Positions 16,851-24,985 of a stretch of DNA of 64,000 bases are shown here, piece after piece. A model generated the notes under the pieces. That model did no database searches, was not told where the DNA came from, and saw nothing but the letters and a program-made list of their open reading frames with translations. Each line of letters opens with the position of its first letter. The stretch's first letter is position 1. The translations under genes and the position numbers were made by a program. The DNA is from Bradyrhizobium sp. 199 (lineage in GTDB: Bacteria; Pseudomonadota; Alphaproteobacteria; Rhizobiales; Xanthobacteraceae), in assembly GCF_023073355.1 (NCBI RefSeq), contig NZ_JADPJI010000002.1, positions 992,001 to 1,056,000 on the forward strand. Reading direction: 5' to 3'.

Positions 16851-18443
16851 ATGGCTGATTACTATCCATTGATCGCCCGCGCTATTGCCGCCCTGGATCC
16901 CAACGCTCCCGGCGAAAGCCGTCGCGCGCTCTACGAGCGGGCGCGCACGGCCCTGATCGCGCAATTGCGCAGCGTGCAGCCGCCGCTCTCCGAATCCGAG
17001 ATCACCCGCGAAAGGCTGTCGCTCGAGGAGGCCGTCCGCAAGGTCGAATCGGAGGCGGCCCAGCGTGCCCGCGAGGCCTCGCGCCCCGGTGGGGGCACCC
17101 GCAGCGGCAGCAGCGGCGATGCTTTTCGCCGCGCCAGCACAAGAGCCACTGAAGGTAACGCGGCTGCGGCCCCGCCGCGTACGCGTCCGGCTCCGCCACC
17201 GCCGCGGGCTGACCGTCCGTCCTTCAACGTCGACGACCAGGGCGATGCGCAGCGTCCGCCGCGCGCGCCCCGTTTCGACGCCCCCCGCCAACCGGGACCG
17301 TCTGCCCCGCCGCCGATGCAGGAGCCGCCGGCGGCCGGACGAGATCGCGCCGGTGCGCGCCGTCCGGCTGACGTCGGGCCGCCGCTGCCGCCGGCACCGG
17401 GCGTGCGCGGCTTCCGCGACATCACGGCCGATGCCAATGATCTCGGCGGCGCTGCCGCGCAGGCTAGCCGCGCCGCGCGCCGCACCTATGCCAACGTGCC
17501 TTCGCCCACGCCGGAATTCGACCGGCTGGAGCCGAGCCTGGAAAACCGCGCCGGCGAGTCCGAGGCGCCCTATTCCTACGACGAGTCGATCGAGGAGGCG
17601 GAGCGCTACACGCCGCAGCCGCCTTCGCCGCGTCCGCGCATCGCGCCCGAGCGCGCGCCTAAGAAGCGCGTCCGCACCGGCTCCGCCTTTCCGTTCAAGA
17701 GCGCGATCGCCGTCGGCATCGTGCTCATTCTGGTGGGTGCCGGCATCCTCTGGGGCAAGCCCCTGGTTCAGATCGTCAATGGCTTTCTCAAGCCGTCCGC
17801 GACACAAGTGGCGGACACGCCGACCCCGACGCAGCCGCAGAGCAAGCCGAAGATCCCCGATCGCGTCGGTCAGCCTTCGGCCAGCGACCAGCCGGTCGCG
17901 CCGGTGGCGCAGAAGGTCGTGCTCTATGACGAGGATCCGTCCGATCCGAAGGGCAAGCAATATGTCGGCTCGGTGGTGTGGCGGCTGGAGCCGATCAAGG
18001 CGTCGGGCGCCCAGAAGGCCGACGTCGCCGTGCGCGCCGACATCGAAATCCCCGACCGCAAGTTCAAGATGACGATGTCGTTCCGCCGCAACACCGATTC
18101 GTCGCTGCCGGCGAGCCACACGGCGGAACTGACCTTCATCCTGCCGCCGGATTTTCCGGGCGGCAGCGTCTCCAACGTGCCGGGCGTCCTGATGAAGTCG
18201 AACGAGCAGGCGCGCGGCACGCCGCTCGCAGGCCTCGCGGTCAAGGTCACCGACGGCTTCTTCCTGGTCGGCCTGTCCAATGTCGACGCCGACCGTTCCC
18301 GCAACGTCCAGCTCCTGAAGGAGCGCTCGTGGTTCGACGTGCCGCTGGTCTATGCCAACCAGCGCCGCGCCATCATCGCCATTGAGAAGGGCGCCCCCGG
18401 CGAGCGCGCCTTCAACGACGCTTTCGCGCAGTGGGGCGATTAA
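16851..18443 (+). CDS. conserved alphaproteobacterial protein, proline-rich with one TM segment
   Basis: A 530-residue protein of unknown function. The N-terminal region (MADYYPLIARAIAALDPN to about residue 75) is helical and has the look of a conserved domain. Then comes a long low-complexity stretch rich in Pro, Arg and Ala (residues about 80-270), one TM helix (AIAVGIVLILVGAGILW, near residue 285), another disordered linker, and a folded C-terminal domain from about residue 360 (VVLYDEDPSDPKGKQYVGSV) with beta-rich periplasmic character. This suggests a cytoplasmic helical domain joined through the membrane to a periplasmic domain. It starts 37 bases after purA, so it may be co-transcribed. 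Confidence 0.7.
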   Translation: MADYYPLIARAIAALDPNAPGESRRALYERARTALIAQLRSVQPPLSESEITRERLSLEEAVRKVESEAAQRAREASRPGGGTRSGSSGDAFRRASTRATEGNAAAAPPRTRPAPPPPRADRPSFNVDDQGDAQRPPRAPRFDAPRQPGPSAPPPMQEPPAAGRDRAGARRPADVGPPLPPAPGVRGFRDITADANDLGGAAAQASRAARRTYANVPSPTPEFDRLEPSLENRAGESEAPYSYDESIEEAERYTPQPPSPRPRIAPERAPKKRVRTGSAFPFKSAIAVGIVLILVGAGILWGKPLVQIVNGFLKPSATQVADTPTPTQPQSKPKIPDRVGQPSASDQPVAPVAQKVVLYDEDPSDPKGKQYVGSVVWRLEPIKASGAQKADVAVRADIEIPDRKFKMTMSFRRNTDSSLPASHTAELTFILPPDFPGGSVSNVPGVLMKSNEQARGTPLAGLAVKVTDGFFLVGLSNVDADRSRNVQLLKERSWFDVPLVYANQRRAIIAIEKGAPGERAFNDAFAQWGD

Positions 18444-18460
18444 CTGGTCTCCAGTAGTCC

Positions 18461-18590
18461 TTCGTCATTCCGGGGCGCGCGTAGCGCGAACTACCATGCG
18501 CGATTGCGCATCTGAGTATCCATCGCACACCACGTGACGTAGAGAAACGGATTCCGGGTTCGGTGCTACGCACCGCCCCGGAATGACGGC
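18461..18590. repeat. palindromic intergenic repeat, family F
   Basis: GTCATTCCGGGGCGCGCGTA at the left is mirrored by CGCCCCGGAATGACGG at the right. It sits between convergent genes and is able to fold into one long hairpin. Confidence 0.65.
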
Positions 18591-18603
18591 CTGGATGGCC
18601 GAC

Positions 18604-18870
18604 TTACTGCGCCGTCGCTTGCCGCTTGCGCGAGGCGACCGCCTCGCGGTCCATCACGGCACGGCAGCCGGGGCTGACCTGCGCCTTGTTCCTCACCATG
18701 CAGGCTCTCACCCGCGGGATGTCAGGGATTTCACTGGAGCACAGCCGCATCGCATCGCCCGTGCACATCTGCTGCGCTTCGGACGAGAAGGCGAGGCCGG
18801 GTGAGGTCTGGAGTGCGATGGCGGCGGTTGCGACGGCGAAGAGCGAAGCGATTGTCTGAGTGCGTGTCAT
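18604..18870 (-). CDS. small secreted Cys-rich protein (GLG1-like repeat), copy 1
   Basis: 88 residues from the ATG at 18870 (MTRTQTIASLF), where a Sec signal starts and ends near PGLAFS. The mature part has QQMCTGDAMRLCSSEIPD and CMVRNKAQVSPGC. This spacing (C-x3-D-x2-R-x-C, then C-x3-N, S-x2-C) is like the cysteine-rich GLG1 repeat. Four Cys suggest two disulfides in the periplasm. A paralogue is at 19395-19637. The upstream extension to 19065 in the same frame shows no protein character. Function unknown. Confidence 0.7.
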   Translation of the reverse strand: MTRTQTIASLFAVATAAIALQTSPGLAFSSEAQQMCTGDAMRLCSSEIPDIPRVRACMVRNKAQVSPGCRAVMDREAVASRKRQATAQ

Positions 18871-19126
18871 GCAGAATGGGTCCCCGATTTCCCTGGGCTT
18901 GAGCCACTTGGTTTTGGGGCGCCGCACGCGACTTGATCTGCCGCATGTCACAGCCTTCACGCCGGGAGCCTTGGTCCCGCATGTGGTCGCTCGATTTCTT
19001 GATGTTCGAATCGAAAAGTGCTGCGCCGCCCGAGCGAAGTATGCGCCATTGCGACGCGGCTGCAATGGTCAGCGCAAAGGAATTTGCAGCTGTTGCGTGG
19101 ACGTCACGCACAACGCGTGCGCGAGG

Positions 19127-19357
19127 TCAGATCGGCCGATCGACGGAGGCTCTTGCTGGTTCCGCATCGCTTGCGCCGAGCGCGGCGGCGTGTTCCTCGA
19201 CGGCGGTGACGCCCTTGGCGGTGAGCTCGAACAGGTCGCCGTCCTTCATTACGTAACCGTCCGCGATCAGTTGTCCCATCTTGCCTTGCGAGTCGTCGGC
19301 GAAGGCAACGGATTGGCTGATGTCCCGCAGGATCGAGAGTTCTTCGTCGTGCAACAT
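19127..19357 (-). CDS. small conserved protein of unknown function
   Basis: 76 residues from the ATG at 19357 (MLHDEELSILRDISQSV), which has GGAGAG 7 bases upstream. The stretch KMGQLIADGYVMKDGDLFELTAKGVTAVEE reads like a small winged-helix wing-and-strand region (LIADGYV, LTAKG), so a DNA-binding or scaffold role is possible but unproven. It lies 37 bases downstream of the Cys-rich gene at 19395-19637 on the same strand and may be co-transcribed from the stress-type promoter at 19678-19702. Confidence 0.6.
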   Translation of the reverse strand: MLHDEELSILRDISQSVAFADDSQGKMGQLIADGYVMKDGDLFELTAKGVTAVEEHAAALGASDAEPARASVDRPI

Positions 19358-19394
19358 GGCTTCACTCTCCGTTCGCTGGGGATGGTTTTGGCCC

Positions 19395-19637
19395 TCACAT
19401 ACCGTGGCTCTGAAAGACCTTGCTGCAAGAGCGCGACAGCTTGGCCCGGTTGGCTTGCAGGCAGCCCTGCACGGCCATGTCGTTGCCAAGGTCCTTGCGA
19501 CAGAAGCGCGATGCGTCGCGCGAGCAGGCCTGCTGTTCCTGCGGCGAGCCCATATGGCCTTGCGCAAGGGCGGGCGCGTTCGACAGCCCGGTCAGTGCCG
19601 TCAGCGTGATTGTCGCCAGAAGAAATTTACGGACCAT
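19395..19637 (-). CDS. small secreted Cys-rich protein (GLG1-like repeat), copy 2
   Basis: 80 residues from the ATG at 19637 (MVRKFLLATITL), chosen because GGAG sits 7 bases upstream; ATG at 19649 is possible. A Sec signal ends near APALAQ. The mature part QQACSRDASRFCRKDLG plus CLQANRAKLSRSC repeats the Cys pattern of the protein at 18604-18870. The C-x3-D-x3-FC ... C-x3-N-x3-LS-x2-C pattern is close to the GLG1 repeat consensus. A GGAAC-N16-AGTT box lies 41 bases upstream. Likely a periplasmic or secreted stress protein; function unknown. Confidence 0.72.
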   Translation of the reverse strand: MVRKFLLATITLTALTGLSNAPALAQGHMGSPQEQQACSRDASRFCRKDLGNDMAVQGCLQANRAKLSRSCSKVFQSHGM

Positions 19638-19677
19638 CGGCGGCTCCAATATGACAGGGTCATTCAGGTCCTGTCTG

Positions 19678-19702
19678 AACTCGTCGCCTTGCCACTTGTT
19701 CC
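19678..19702 (-). promoter_or_regulatory. sigma-EcfG-type promoter box upstream of the Cys-rich protein gene
   Basis: On the minus strand GGAAC (19702-19698), 16 bases, then AGTT (19681-19678). The alphaproteobacterial general-stress sigma factor EcfG uses GGAAC-N16/17-CGTT, so only one base differs. Distance to the ATG at 19637 is right for a short leader. Confidence 0.5.
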
Positions 19703-19779
19703 CCCAAAGGCGCAGGCCGCCCTGCTATTCAAGGTTCCCGCGGCGCTGCTATAACACTGGAGAAGTGTGAGGATGTTTG

Positions 19780-20208
19780 ATGAAACGCTATCTGGTGTTT
19801 GCGCTGGTTGGTCCGTTCGTCGGCGGGTTCCTGTTGCTGCTGACGACGACCTATCAGTCCGGCTATTGGGCCCAGACCAATCTCGGCGAGGTCGGCAAGC
19901 TATTCGCAGTGTTCTTCAAGACCCTGCAATACAGCTATCTATTCGGCATCCTGCCCTCGCTGATGATCGGCGCGGTCGACGACATCCTGGTCCATATCAG
20001 GCGGATCGGCCCGGGCTTGCGGATGCTGCTGGTCGGCCTGTTCGCCTTCGTGCTGGCCTCGCTCACCTACAGCTCGCGCGGGCCGGATTCGGGCGCGGTG
20101 CAGTTCATCCTATACGGCCTCGTCGGGTTCGTACCGGCGGTGATTTCGTCCTGGCTCGTGCATAGATATGTCAAGGAGCCGCAAGTAGCAGCGGCGGCGC
20201 CGACCTGA
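19780..20208 (+). CDS. DUF5413-like inner-membrane protein
   Basis: 142 residues from the ATG at 19780 (MKRYLVFALVGPFVGGFLLLL), with GAGG 7 bases upstream. Four hydrophobic segments are predicted (VFALVGPFVGGFLLLLTT, FKTLQYSYLFGILPSLMIGAV, LRMLLVGLFAFVLASLTY, VQFILYGLVGFVPAVISSWLV). Its overall look matches the DUF5413 family seen in Bradyrhizobium; function unknown. It is divergent from the Cys-rich protein gene, and the short gap holds the stress-type promoter of that gene. Confidence 0.65.
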   Translation: MKRYLVFALVGPFVGGFLLLLTTTYQSGYWAQTNLGEVGKLFAVFFKTLQYSYLFGILPSLMIGAVDDILVHIRRIGPGLRMLLVGLFAFVLASLTYSSRGPDSGAVQFILYGLVGFVPAVISSWLVHRYVKEPQVAAAAPT

Positions 20209-20276
20209 GCGCGCGACCTTAAAGCGCGGCGCAGCAACCTTTGGCCGCGCCGGCGCGTTTTCGAAGGGCCATGACC

Positions 20277-20810
20277 ATGTCCGACGACGATATCCTTGCT
20301 CCGCGCCGCTCCCGTTCGGGCAGCGGCCCGCGTGCGACCTCAGGCAAGGCGGCGCCCGGCCCGATCATCGATCAGGAGGGCCATGAGATCCGCCCGGAAA
20401 CGCCGGAGCAGGGATTTCGCCAGTTTCGCTTCGATTTCGGGCAAGGCAATCCATTCGGCAATCTGACGCGCGAGCAGCGGATCGCGCGGATCGAGGCGAT
20501 CGCAAAGCTGCTCGACATCGCCTTCGTCCTGCCCGGCACCAACATCCGCTACGGCATCGACGGGCTGATCGGCCTGATTCCCGTCGTCGGCGACATCATC
20601 ACCACGGCGATCTCGCTGTGGCTGGTGCGCGAGGCCCGCGCGCTGGGCGCGCCCTGGTACATTACCACGCGCATGCTGGGCAATGTCGCGCTCGACGGCG
20701 TGGTCGGCATCGTCCCGTTCGCGGGCGACGCTTTCGACGTCATGTTCCGCGCCAACATGCGCAACGTGCGTCTGCTCCGCCGCTGGCTGGAGAAGCAGCC
20801 GCGGATGTAG
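20277..20810 (+). CDS. DUF4112 domain-containing protein
   Basis: 177 residues from the ATG at 20277 (MSDDDILAPRRSRSG); GAAGGG lies 8 bases upstream. The first 60 residues are polar and disordered. Then comes the DUF4112 domain: RIEAIAKLLDIAFVLPGTNIRYGIDGLIGLIPVVGDI, followed by TTAISLWLV and the second GIVPFAGDAFDVMFRAN. The twin glycine-rich loops GL-x2-LIPVVGD and GIVPFAGD suggest a membrane-associated hairpin. Function unknown. Confidence 0.85.
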   Translation: MSDDDILAPRRSRSGSGPRATSGKAAPGPIIDQEGHEIRPETPEQGFRQFRFDFGQGNPFGNLTREQRIARIEAIAKLLDIAFVLPGTNIRYGIDGLIGLIPVVGDIITTAISLWLVREARALGAPWYITTRMLGNVALDGVVGIVPFAGDAFDVMFRANMRNVRLLRRWLEKQPRM

Positions 20811-20887
20811 GTGCGCTCCCTTTCCGCAATTGCCTGAGTGTTGTCATGTCCGGGCACGACGCTGTGCAAGCACGACAGCCCCCAAAC

Positions 20888-20927
20888 GCAAAAAGCGCGA
20901 CGACCATTCGGCCATCGCGCTTTTTGC
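20888..20927. terminator. bidirectional rho-independent terminator
   Basis: GCAAAAAGCGCGA pairs perfectly over 13 bp with TCGCGCTTTTTGC, with A and T runs within the stem ends on both strands. It lies between the convergent DUF4112 gene and the 20952-21242 gene. Confidence 0.8.
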
Positions 20928-20951
20928 GCAGATCGTAAGGCTGAGCGAAAC

Positions 20952-21242
20952 TTACGCCGCGTCGGCGTCGGCGCTGGCCTCCACCGGCTTGGGGCGCCGG
21001 GGCAGCGGGAAGGCTTCGCTCTCGTAGAGGGAGCGGATGCCGTTCTGGTCGAAACGCGCTTCCTCGACCTGGAGATAGGCGCCGTTCAGCGAATCCGTCG
21101 GCAACTGCTCCATCGCGAACTGCACGGCTTCGGCCGCGGTGCCAAACCGGCGATAGGTGAAGCCTGCGCGCTTCTTCTTGCGGATCGCGGCGGGGAAGAG
21201 CTCGGCGGAGGTGTTGAAGTTGAACGGACGCAGTGGACGCAT
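20952..21242 (-). CDS. conserved hypothetical protein, about 96 aa
   Basis: 96 residues from the ATG at 21242 ([17 protein letters not shown]), with GAGG 9 bases upstream; a longer frame to 21401 lacks protein character. The body [21 protein letters not shown] and [18 protein letters not shown] has an alternating alpha/beta look and resembles small conserved rhizobial proteins. There is no signal peptide, TM segment or Cys pair. The acidic tail ends ASADADAA. Function unknown. Confidence 0.65.
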   Translation of the reverse strand: MRPLRPFNFNTSAELFPAAIRKKKRAGFTYRRFGTAAEAVQFAMEQLPTDSLNGAYLQVEEARFDQNGIRSLYESEAFPLPRRPKPVEASADADAA

Positions 21243-21455
21243 GGTCAAAGACCTCGTGATCTTGTCTGGGGCTTTAAGCGCGTGGGGTTTGGGAGGGCAG
21301 GGGCCGCAATCGAGCGGGCCCCCCGCACATGCCATTTCGACCTCTAATATAGGCCGTTTTGACAAAAATGCGACCCCCGCGATGGGAGATGATGAATCCA
21401 CGCATGGCAGCCCCGCGACCGCGATAAACGGTGTAATTCCAATATGTTGAATGGC

Positions 21456-21620
21456 TTACAACTTGCCAAGAAGCAGCAGGACGACCAGCACCGCGAGCAC
21501 GACGCCGCCGATCCCCATGCCGGAATGGCCCAGGCCATAGCCATAACCGCCCACGCGGCCGGACAGGCCCCCGAGCAGATAAATGATCACCAGAATGATC
21601 AGGATGGCCCCGAGCGACAT
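21456..21620 (-). CDS. DUF3309 family small membrane protein
   Basis: 54 residues from the ATG at 21620, with a very strong GGGAGGA before it. Two hydrophobic helices (LGAILIILVIIYLLGGL and GIGGVVLAVLVVLLLLGKL) flank a glycine-rich loop (GRVGGYGYGLGHSG). This is the DUF3309 pattern of tiny inner-membrane proteins, often found near stress genes. Function unknown. Confidence 0.8.
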   Translation of the reverse strand: MSLGAILIILVIIYLLGGLSGRVGGYGYGLGHSGMGIGGVVLAVLVVLLLLGKL

Positions 21621-21729
21621 GGCTTCCTCCCTGGCGGCCGCCCAAATGCGATGTTCGGCCGCACCGCCAGAGAAGAAAAGCACATCGCGGGGTCGGCTTC
21701 CATGAAGGAACCCCAACCCCGCGAGCCGA

Positions 21730-22149
<420 letters not shown>

Positions 22150-22179
22150 GGGTCTCCCGTTCTTTAGATGATTTCGCGA

Positions 22180-22896
22180 TCAGTTGGTGGCCTTGCTGGC
22201 ACTGACCAGCGTCGGCTTTTCAATGTAGTTATCCGCGAACAGCTTTTTCAGGTTCTCGACCTTCGGCAGGTCGTTATAGGCGATGTAAGGCTGGTTCGGG
22301 TGCAGCGTCAGATAGTCCTGGTGGTAGGCCTCCGCCGGGTAGAACGCCTCCAGTGCGCCGACCTTGGTCACGATCGGCTTGCTGAAGACCTTGGCGCCGT
22401 TGAGCTGAGCGATATAGGCCTCCGCCACCTTCTTCTGCTCGTCCGAGGTGGTGAAGACGGCCGAGCGATATTGCGTGCCGACGTCGGGGCCTTGGCGGTT
22501 GAGCTGGGTCGGGTCGTGCGCCACCGAGAAGTAGATCTGGAGGATCTTGCCGTAGGAGATCTTCTTCGGATCGTACTTGATCTCGACGGCCTCGGCGTGG
22601 CCGGACCGGCCGCTCGAGACCGTCTGGTAGTCGGCGGTGGCCTTGGTGCCGCCGGCATAGCCGGAGACCGCGTTGACGACGCCTGCGGTGTGCTGGAAGA
22701 CGCCCTGCACGCCCCAGAAGCAGCCGCCGGCGATCACGGCGGTCTGGATCCCGCTCGCTTGTGCCGTGTCCATGGCAGGGGCGGGGATCACGACCGCATC
22801 CTCCGCAGCCCGGGACGGCGTGGCAAAGGCCAGCGCAAAGGTGATCGAGAGGGCGGTGGTTGCGGCCAGCAGGGAGGCGAGGGCAGGTCGGCGCAT
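22180..22896 (-). CDS. msrA: peptide-methionine (S)-S-oxide reductase, exported
   Basis: A 238-residue enzyme that repairs methionine-S-sulfoxide. The catalytic Cys59 is in AVIAGGCFWGVQGVF. GYAGGTKATADYQTVSSGRSGHAE is the usual substrate region. The N terminus (MRRPALASLLAATTALS up to SRAAED) is a Sec signal, so this MsrA likely acts in the periplasm. It is first of the msrA-msrB pair on the minus strand and divergent from the caspase-fold gene. Confidence 0.94.
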   Translation of the reverse strand: MRRPALASLLAATTALSITFALAFATPSRAAEDAVVIPAPAMDTAQASGIQTAVIAGGCFWGVQGVFQHTAGVVNAVSGYAGGTKATADYQTVSSGRSGHAEAVEIKYDPKKISYGKILQIYFSVAHDPTQLNRQGPDVGTQYRSAVFTTSDEQKKVAEAYIAQLNGAKVFSKPIVTKVGALEAFYPAEAYHQDYLTLHPNQPYIAYNDLPKVENLKKLFADNYIEKPTLVSASKATN

Positions 22897-23128
22897 GGCG
22901 GATCCTCTTTCGGAAGGTCTGACAGTCTAAAGCGATCGCGGCCGGACGAACAGTTGTGACGGCCGCCTTTTCGCATCATCCGAGCTACGGACGCAGCCGC
23001 CGATTGTTACGGCGGGACGGACACGAGTCCGTGAAATGAGCCGCGCGGCACCGTCCGGCGAGCGCCGCGCTTGGCGAGACAGGGAACTCCGCGCTAGATG
23101 AACCGGGGCGATCGACGATCGACTCAAC

Positions 23129-24844
23129 ATGAAATCCGGTGGCTGGAGCAGGCCTGACAACATGCTGGGCGTCGTTTCACTGGTCCTCGTCATTCTGGCC
23201 GCCGGCGTGTCGAGCGCCGCGGCCGACCCGCTAGCCGACGACCTCGCCACCTGCCGCGACCGCCAGGCGGACGTGCAGGCCCGCGCCAATGCCTGCGAAA
23301 ACCTGCTGAAAGCCGACAAGGTCGTCGGCAAGGACAAGGCGATCGCGCTCTCCGCGCGCGGCAACACGCTGATCAACAAGCGCGATTACGACCACGCCAT
23401 CGAGACTCTGACCATCGCGCTCGATCTTGATCCGGACAACGTCATCGCCCTCAACCTGCGCGGCCTCGCCTATGAGCGCAAGGGCCAGGATGACCTCGCC
23501 ATGGCGGACTATAACCTCGCGCTCGAGAAGCGCCCCACCTACGGTGTGCCCTACAACAATCGCGGCGTTATCCACGCACGCAGGGGCGCGGTGCAAAGTG
23601 CGGTCGACGATTTCAGCCTGTCGATCAAGTACACGCCGAAATTCCTGCTCGGCTGGACCAATCGCGCCCGCGCGCGCACGCTGCTGAAGGATTTCGACGG
23701 CGCGATCGCCGACTTCGCGGAGGCCGAGAAGATCGATCCGGCCGCCCCGCAGATCGCCGGCAACCGCTGCATCACTTACGGCATGATGAGGCAATTCGAT
23801 CGGGCCTTTGCCGACTGCAACCGCCTGATCGAGAAACAGCCGAAGAACGTGTTCGTGATCAACAATCGGGCAGATGTCAGCATGATGAAGGGCGACTTCG
23901 ATGCCGCCCTGAAGGACTACAACACAGTGATCCAGATCAACCCCAACAATGTTCGCGCCCATTCCGGCCGCGGCCAGATCTACGAGCGTCGGAAGGAGCT
24001 GGCGCAAGCCCGCGCCGACTATCGCGCCGCGGCCTATTCGCTGACGAAGTTCGACTACACCGAGGTCGCGCACGCCCGTGCCATTGCGCAGGAGCGGCTC
24101 GCCGCGCTAATGCCGCAGAGGCCGGGGGCCGCGCCCGGCCGCCGCGTCGCGCTGGTGATCGGCAATGGCGCCTACAAGAACGCCCACGCGCTGCCGAATC
24201 CGCCGCGCGATGCGAAGCTGATCGCAAGCGTGCTGCGCGATCTCGGCTTCCAGAGCGTGATGGATACGAACGACCTCACCCGCGACAAGTTCTTCCAGAC
24301 GCTGAAAGCCTTCGCCGAGGAAGCGGAAAAGGCCGATTGGGCGGTGGTGTATTACGCTGGCCACGGTTTCGAGATCGGCGGGGTGAACTATCTGGTTCCG
24401 GTCGACGCCAAGCTCACCGCCGACAAGGACGCCGAGACCGAGGCCGTCGCTCTGGAGCAGGTGATCGCCGCCGTCGGAGCCGCCCGAAAGCTGCGTCTCG
24501 TCGTGCTGGATGCCTGCCGCGACAATCCGTTCGCGCCGGCCATGCAGCGCACGCTGTCGCTGAAGCTGGTCGACAAGGGCTTTTCCAACATCGAGCCCGG
24601 CGCCGGCTTCATGGTGGTCTACGCCGCCAAGCATGGCGAGACCGCGATGGACGGCGACGGTAGCGCCAACAGCCCGTTCGCCACTGCGCTCGCCCGCGAG
24701 ATCAAGCAGCCCCGCATCGAGATCCGAAAACTGTTCGACATCATCCGCGACGACGTCTGGGCCGCCACCAGGCATGGCCAGCAGCCGTTCACTTACGGCT
24801 CGCCGCCGGGACGCGAGGATTTTTATTTTGCGGCAGGGAAGTAG
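23129..24844 (+). CDS. TPR and caspase-fold (peptidase C14) protein
   Basis: A 571-residue exported protein. The hydrophobic segment LGVVSLVLVILAAGVSSAAA is a signal peptide; ATG 23162 (MLGVVSLV) would be a cleaner start than ATG 23129. Residues about 60-320 are TPR repeats, e.g. ALNLRGLAYERKGQDDLAMA, YNNRGVIHARRGAVQSAV and AHSGRGQIYERRKELAQA. From about residue 345 comes the caspase-like domain: RVALVIGNGAYKNAHALPNP, His412 in YYAGHGFE and Cys463 in LDACRDNPF, so the catalytic dyad is intact. Such orthocaspases cleave after basic residues; targets here are unknown. Located in the periplasm by signal peptide. Confidence 0.88.
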   Translation: MKSGGWSRPDNMLGVVSLVLVILAAGVSSAAADPLADDLATCRDRQADVQARANACENLLKADKVVGKDKAIALSARGNTLINKRDYDHAIETLTIALDLDPDNVIALNLRGLAYERKGQDDLAMADYNLALEKRPTYGVPYNNRGVIHARRGAVQSAVDDFSLSIKYTPKFLLGWTNRARARTLLKDFDGAIADFAEAEKIDPAAPQIAGNRCITYGMMRQFDRAFADCNRLIEKQPKNVFVINNRADVSMMKGDFDAALKDYNTVIQINPNNVRAHSGRGQIYERRKELAQARADYRAAAYSLTKFDYTEVAHARAIAQERLAALMPQRPGAAPGRRVALVIGNGAYKNAHALPNPPRDAKLIASVLRDLGFQSVMDTNDLTRDKFFQTLKAFAEEAEKADWAVVYYAGHGFEIGGVNYLVPVDAKLTADKDAETEAVALEQVIAAVGAARKLRLVVLDACRDNPFAPAMQRTLSLKLVDKGFSNIEPGAGFMVVYAAKHGETAMDGDGSANSPFATALAREIKQPRIEIRKLFDIIRDDVWAATRHGQQPFTYGSPPGREDFYFAAGK

Positions 24845-24885
24845 CTGCGGTTGGGATGCGACGACAGCGCCTCATTTGCAGTGCC

Positions 24886-24972
24886 GTAGGGGGCAAGGGC
24901 GCAACGCGCCTGCCCACGATCTCTCCCTATAAGGAATAAAGCGCGTGGGCACGCTTCGCTTTGTCCACCTTA
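24886..24972. repeat. palindromic intergenic repeat, family C, copy 2
   Basis: GGGCAAGGGCGCAACGCGCC at the left and GTGGGCACGCTTCGCTTTGTCCACC at the right, as in the copies at 14066 and 44939. It lies between convergent genes. Confidence 0.55.
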
Positions 24973-24985
24973 CGGCAGCGGTGTT

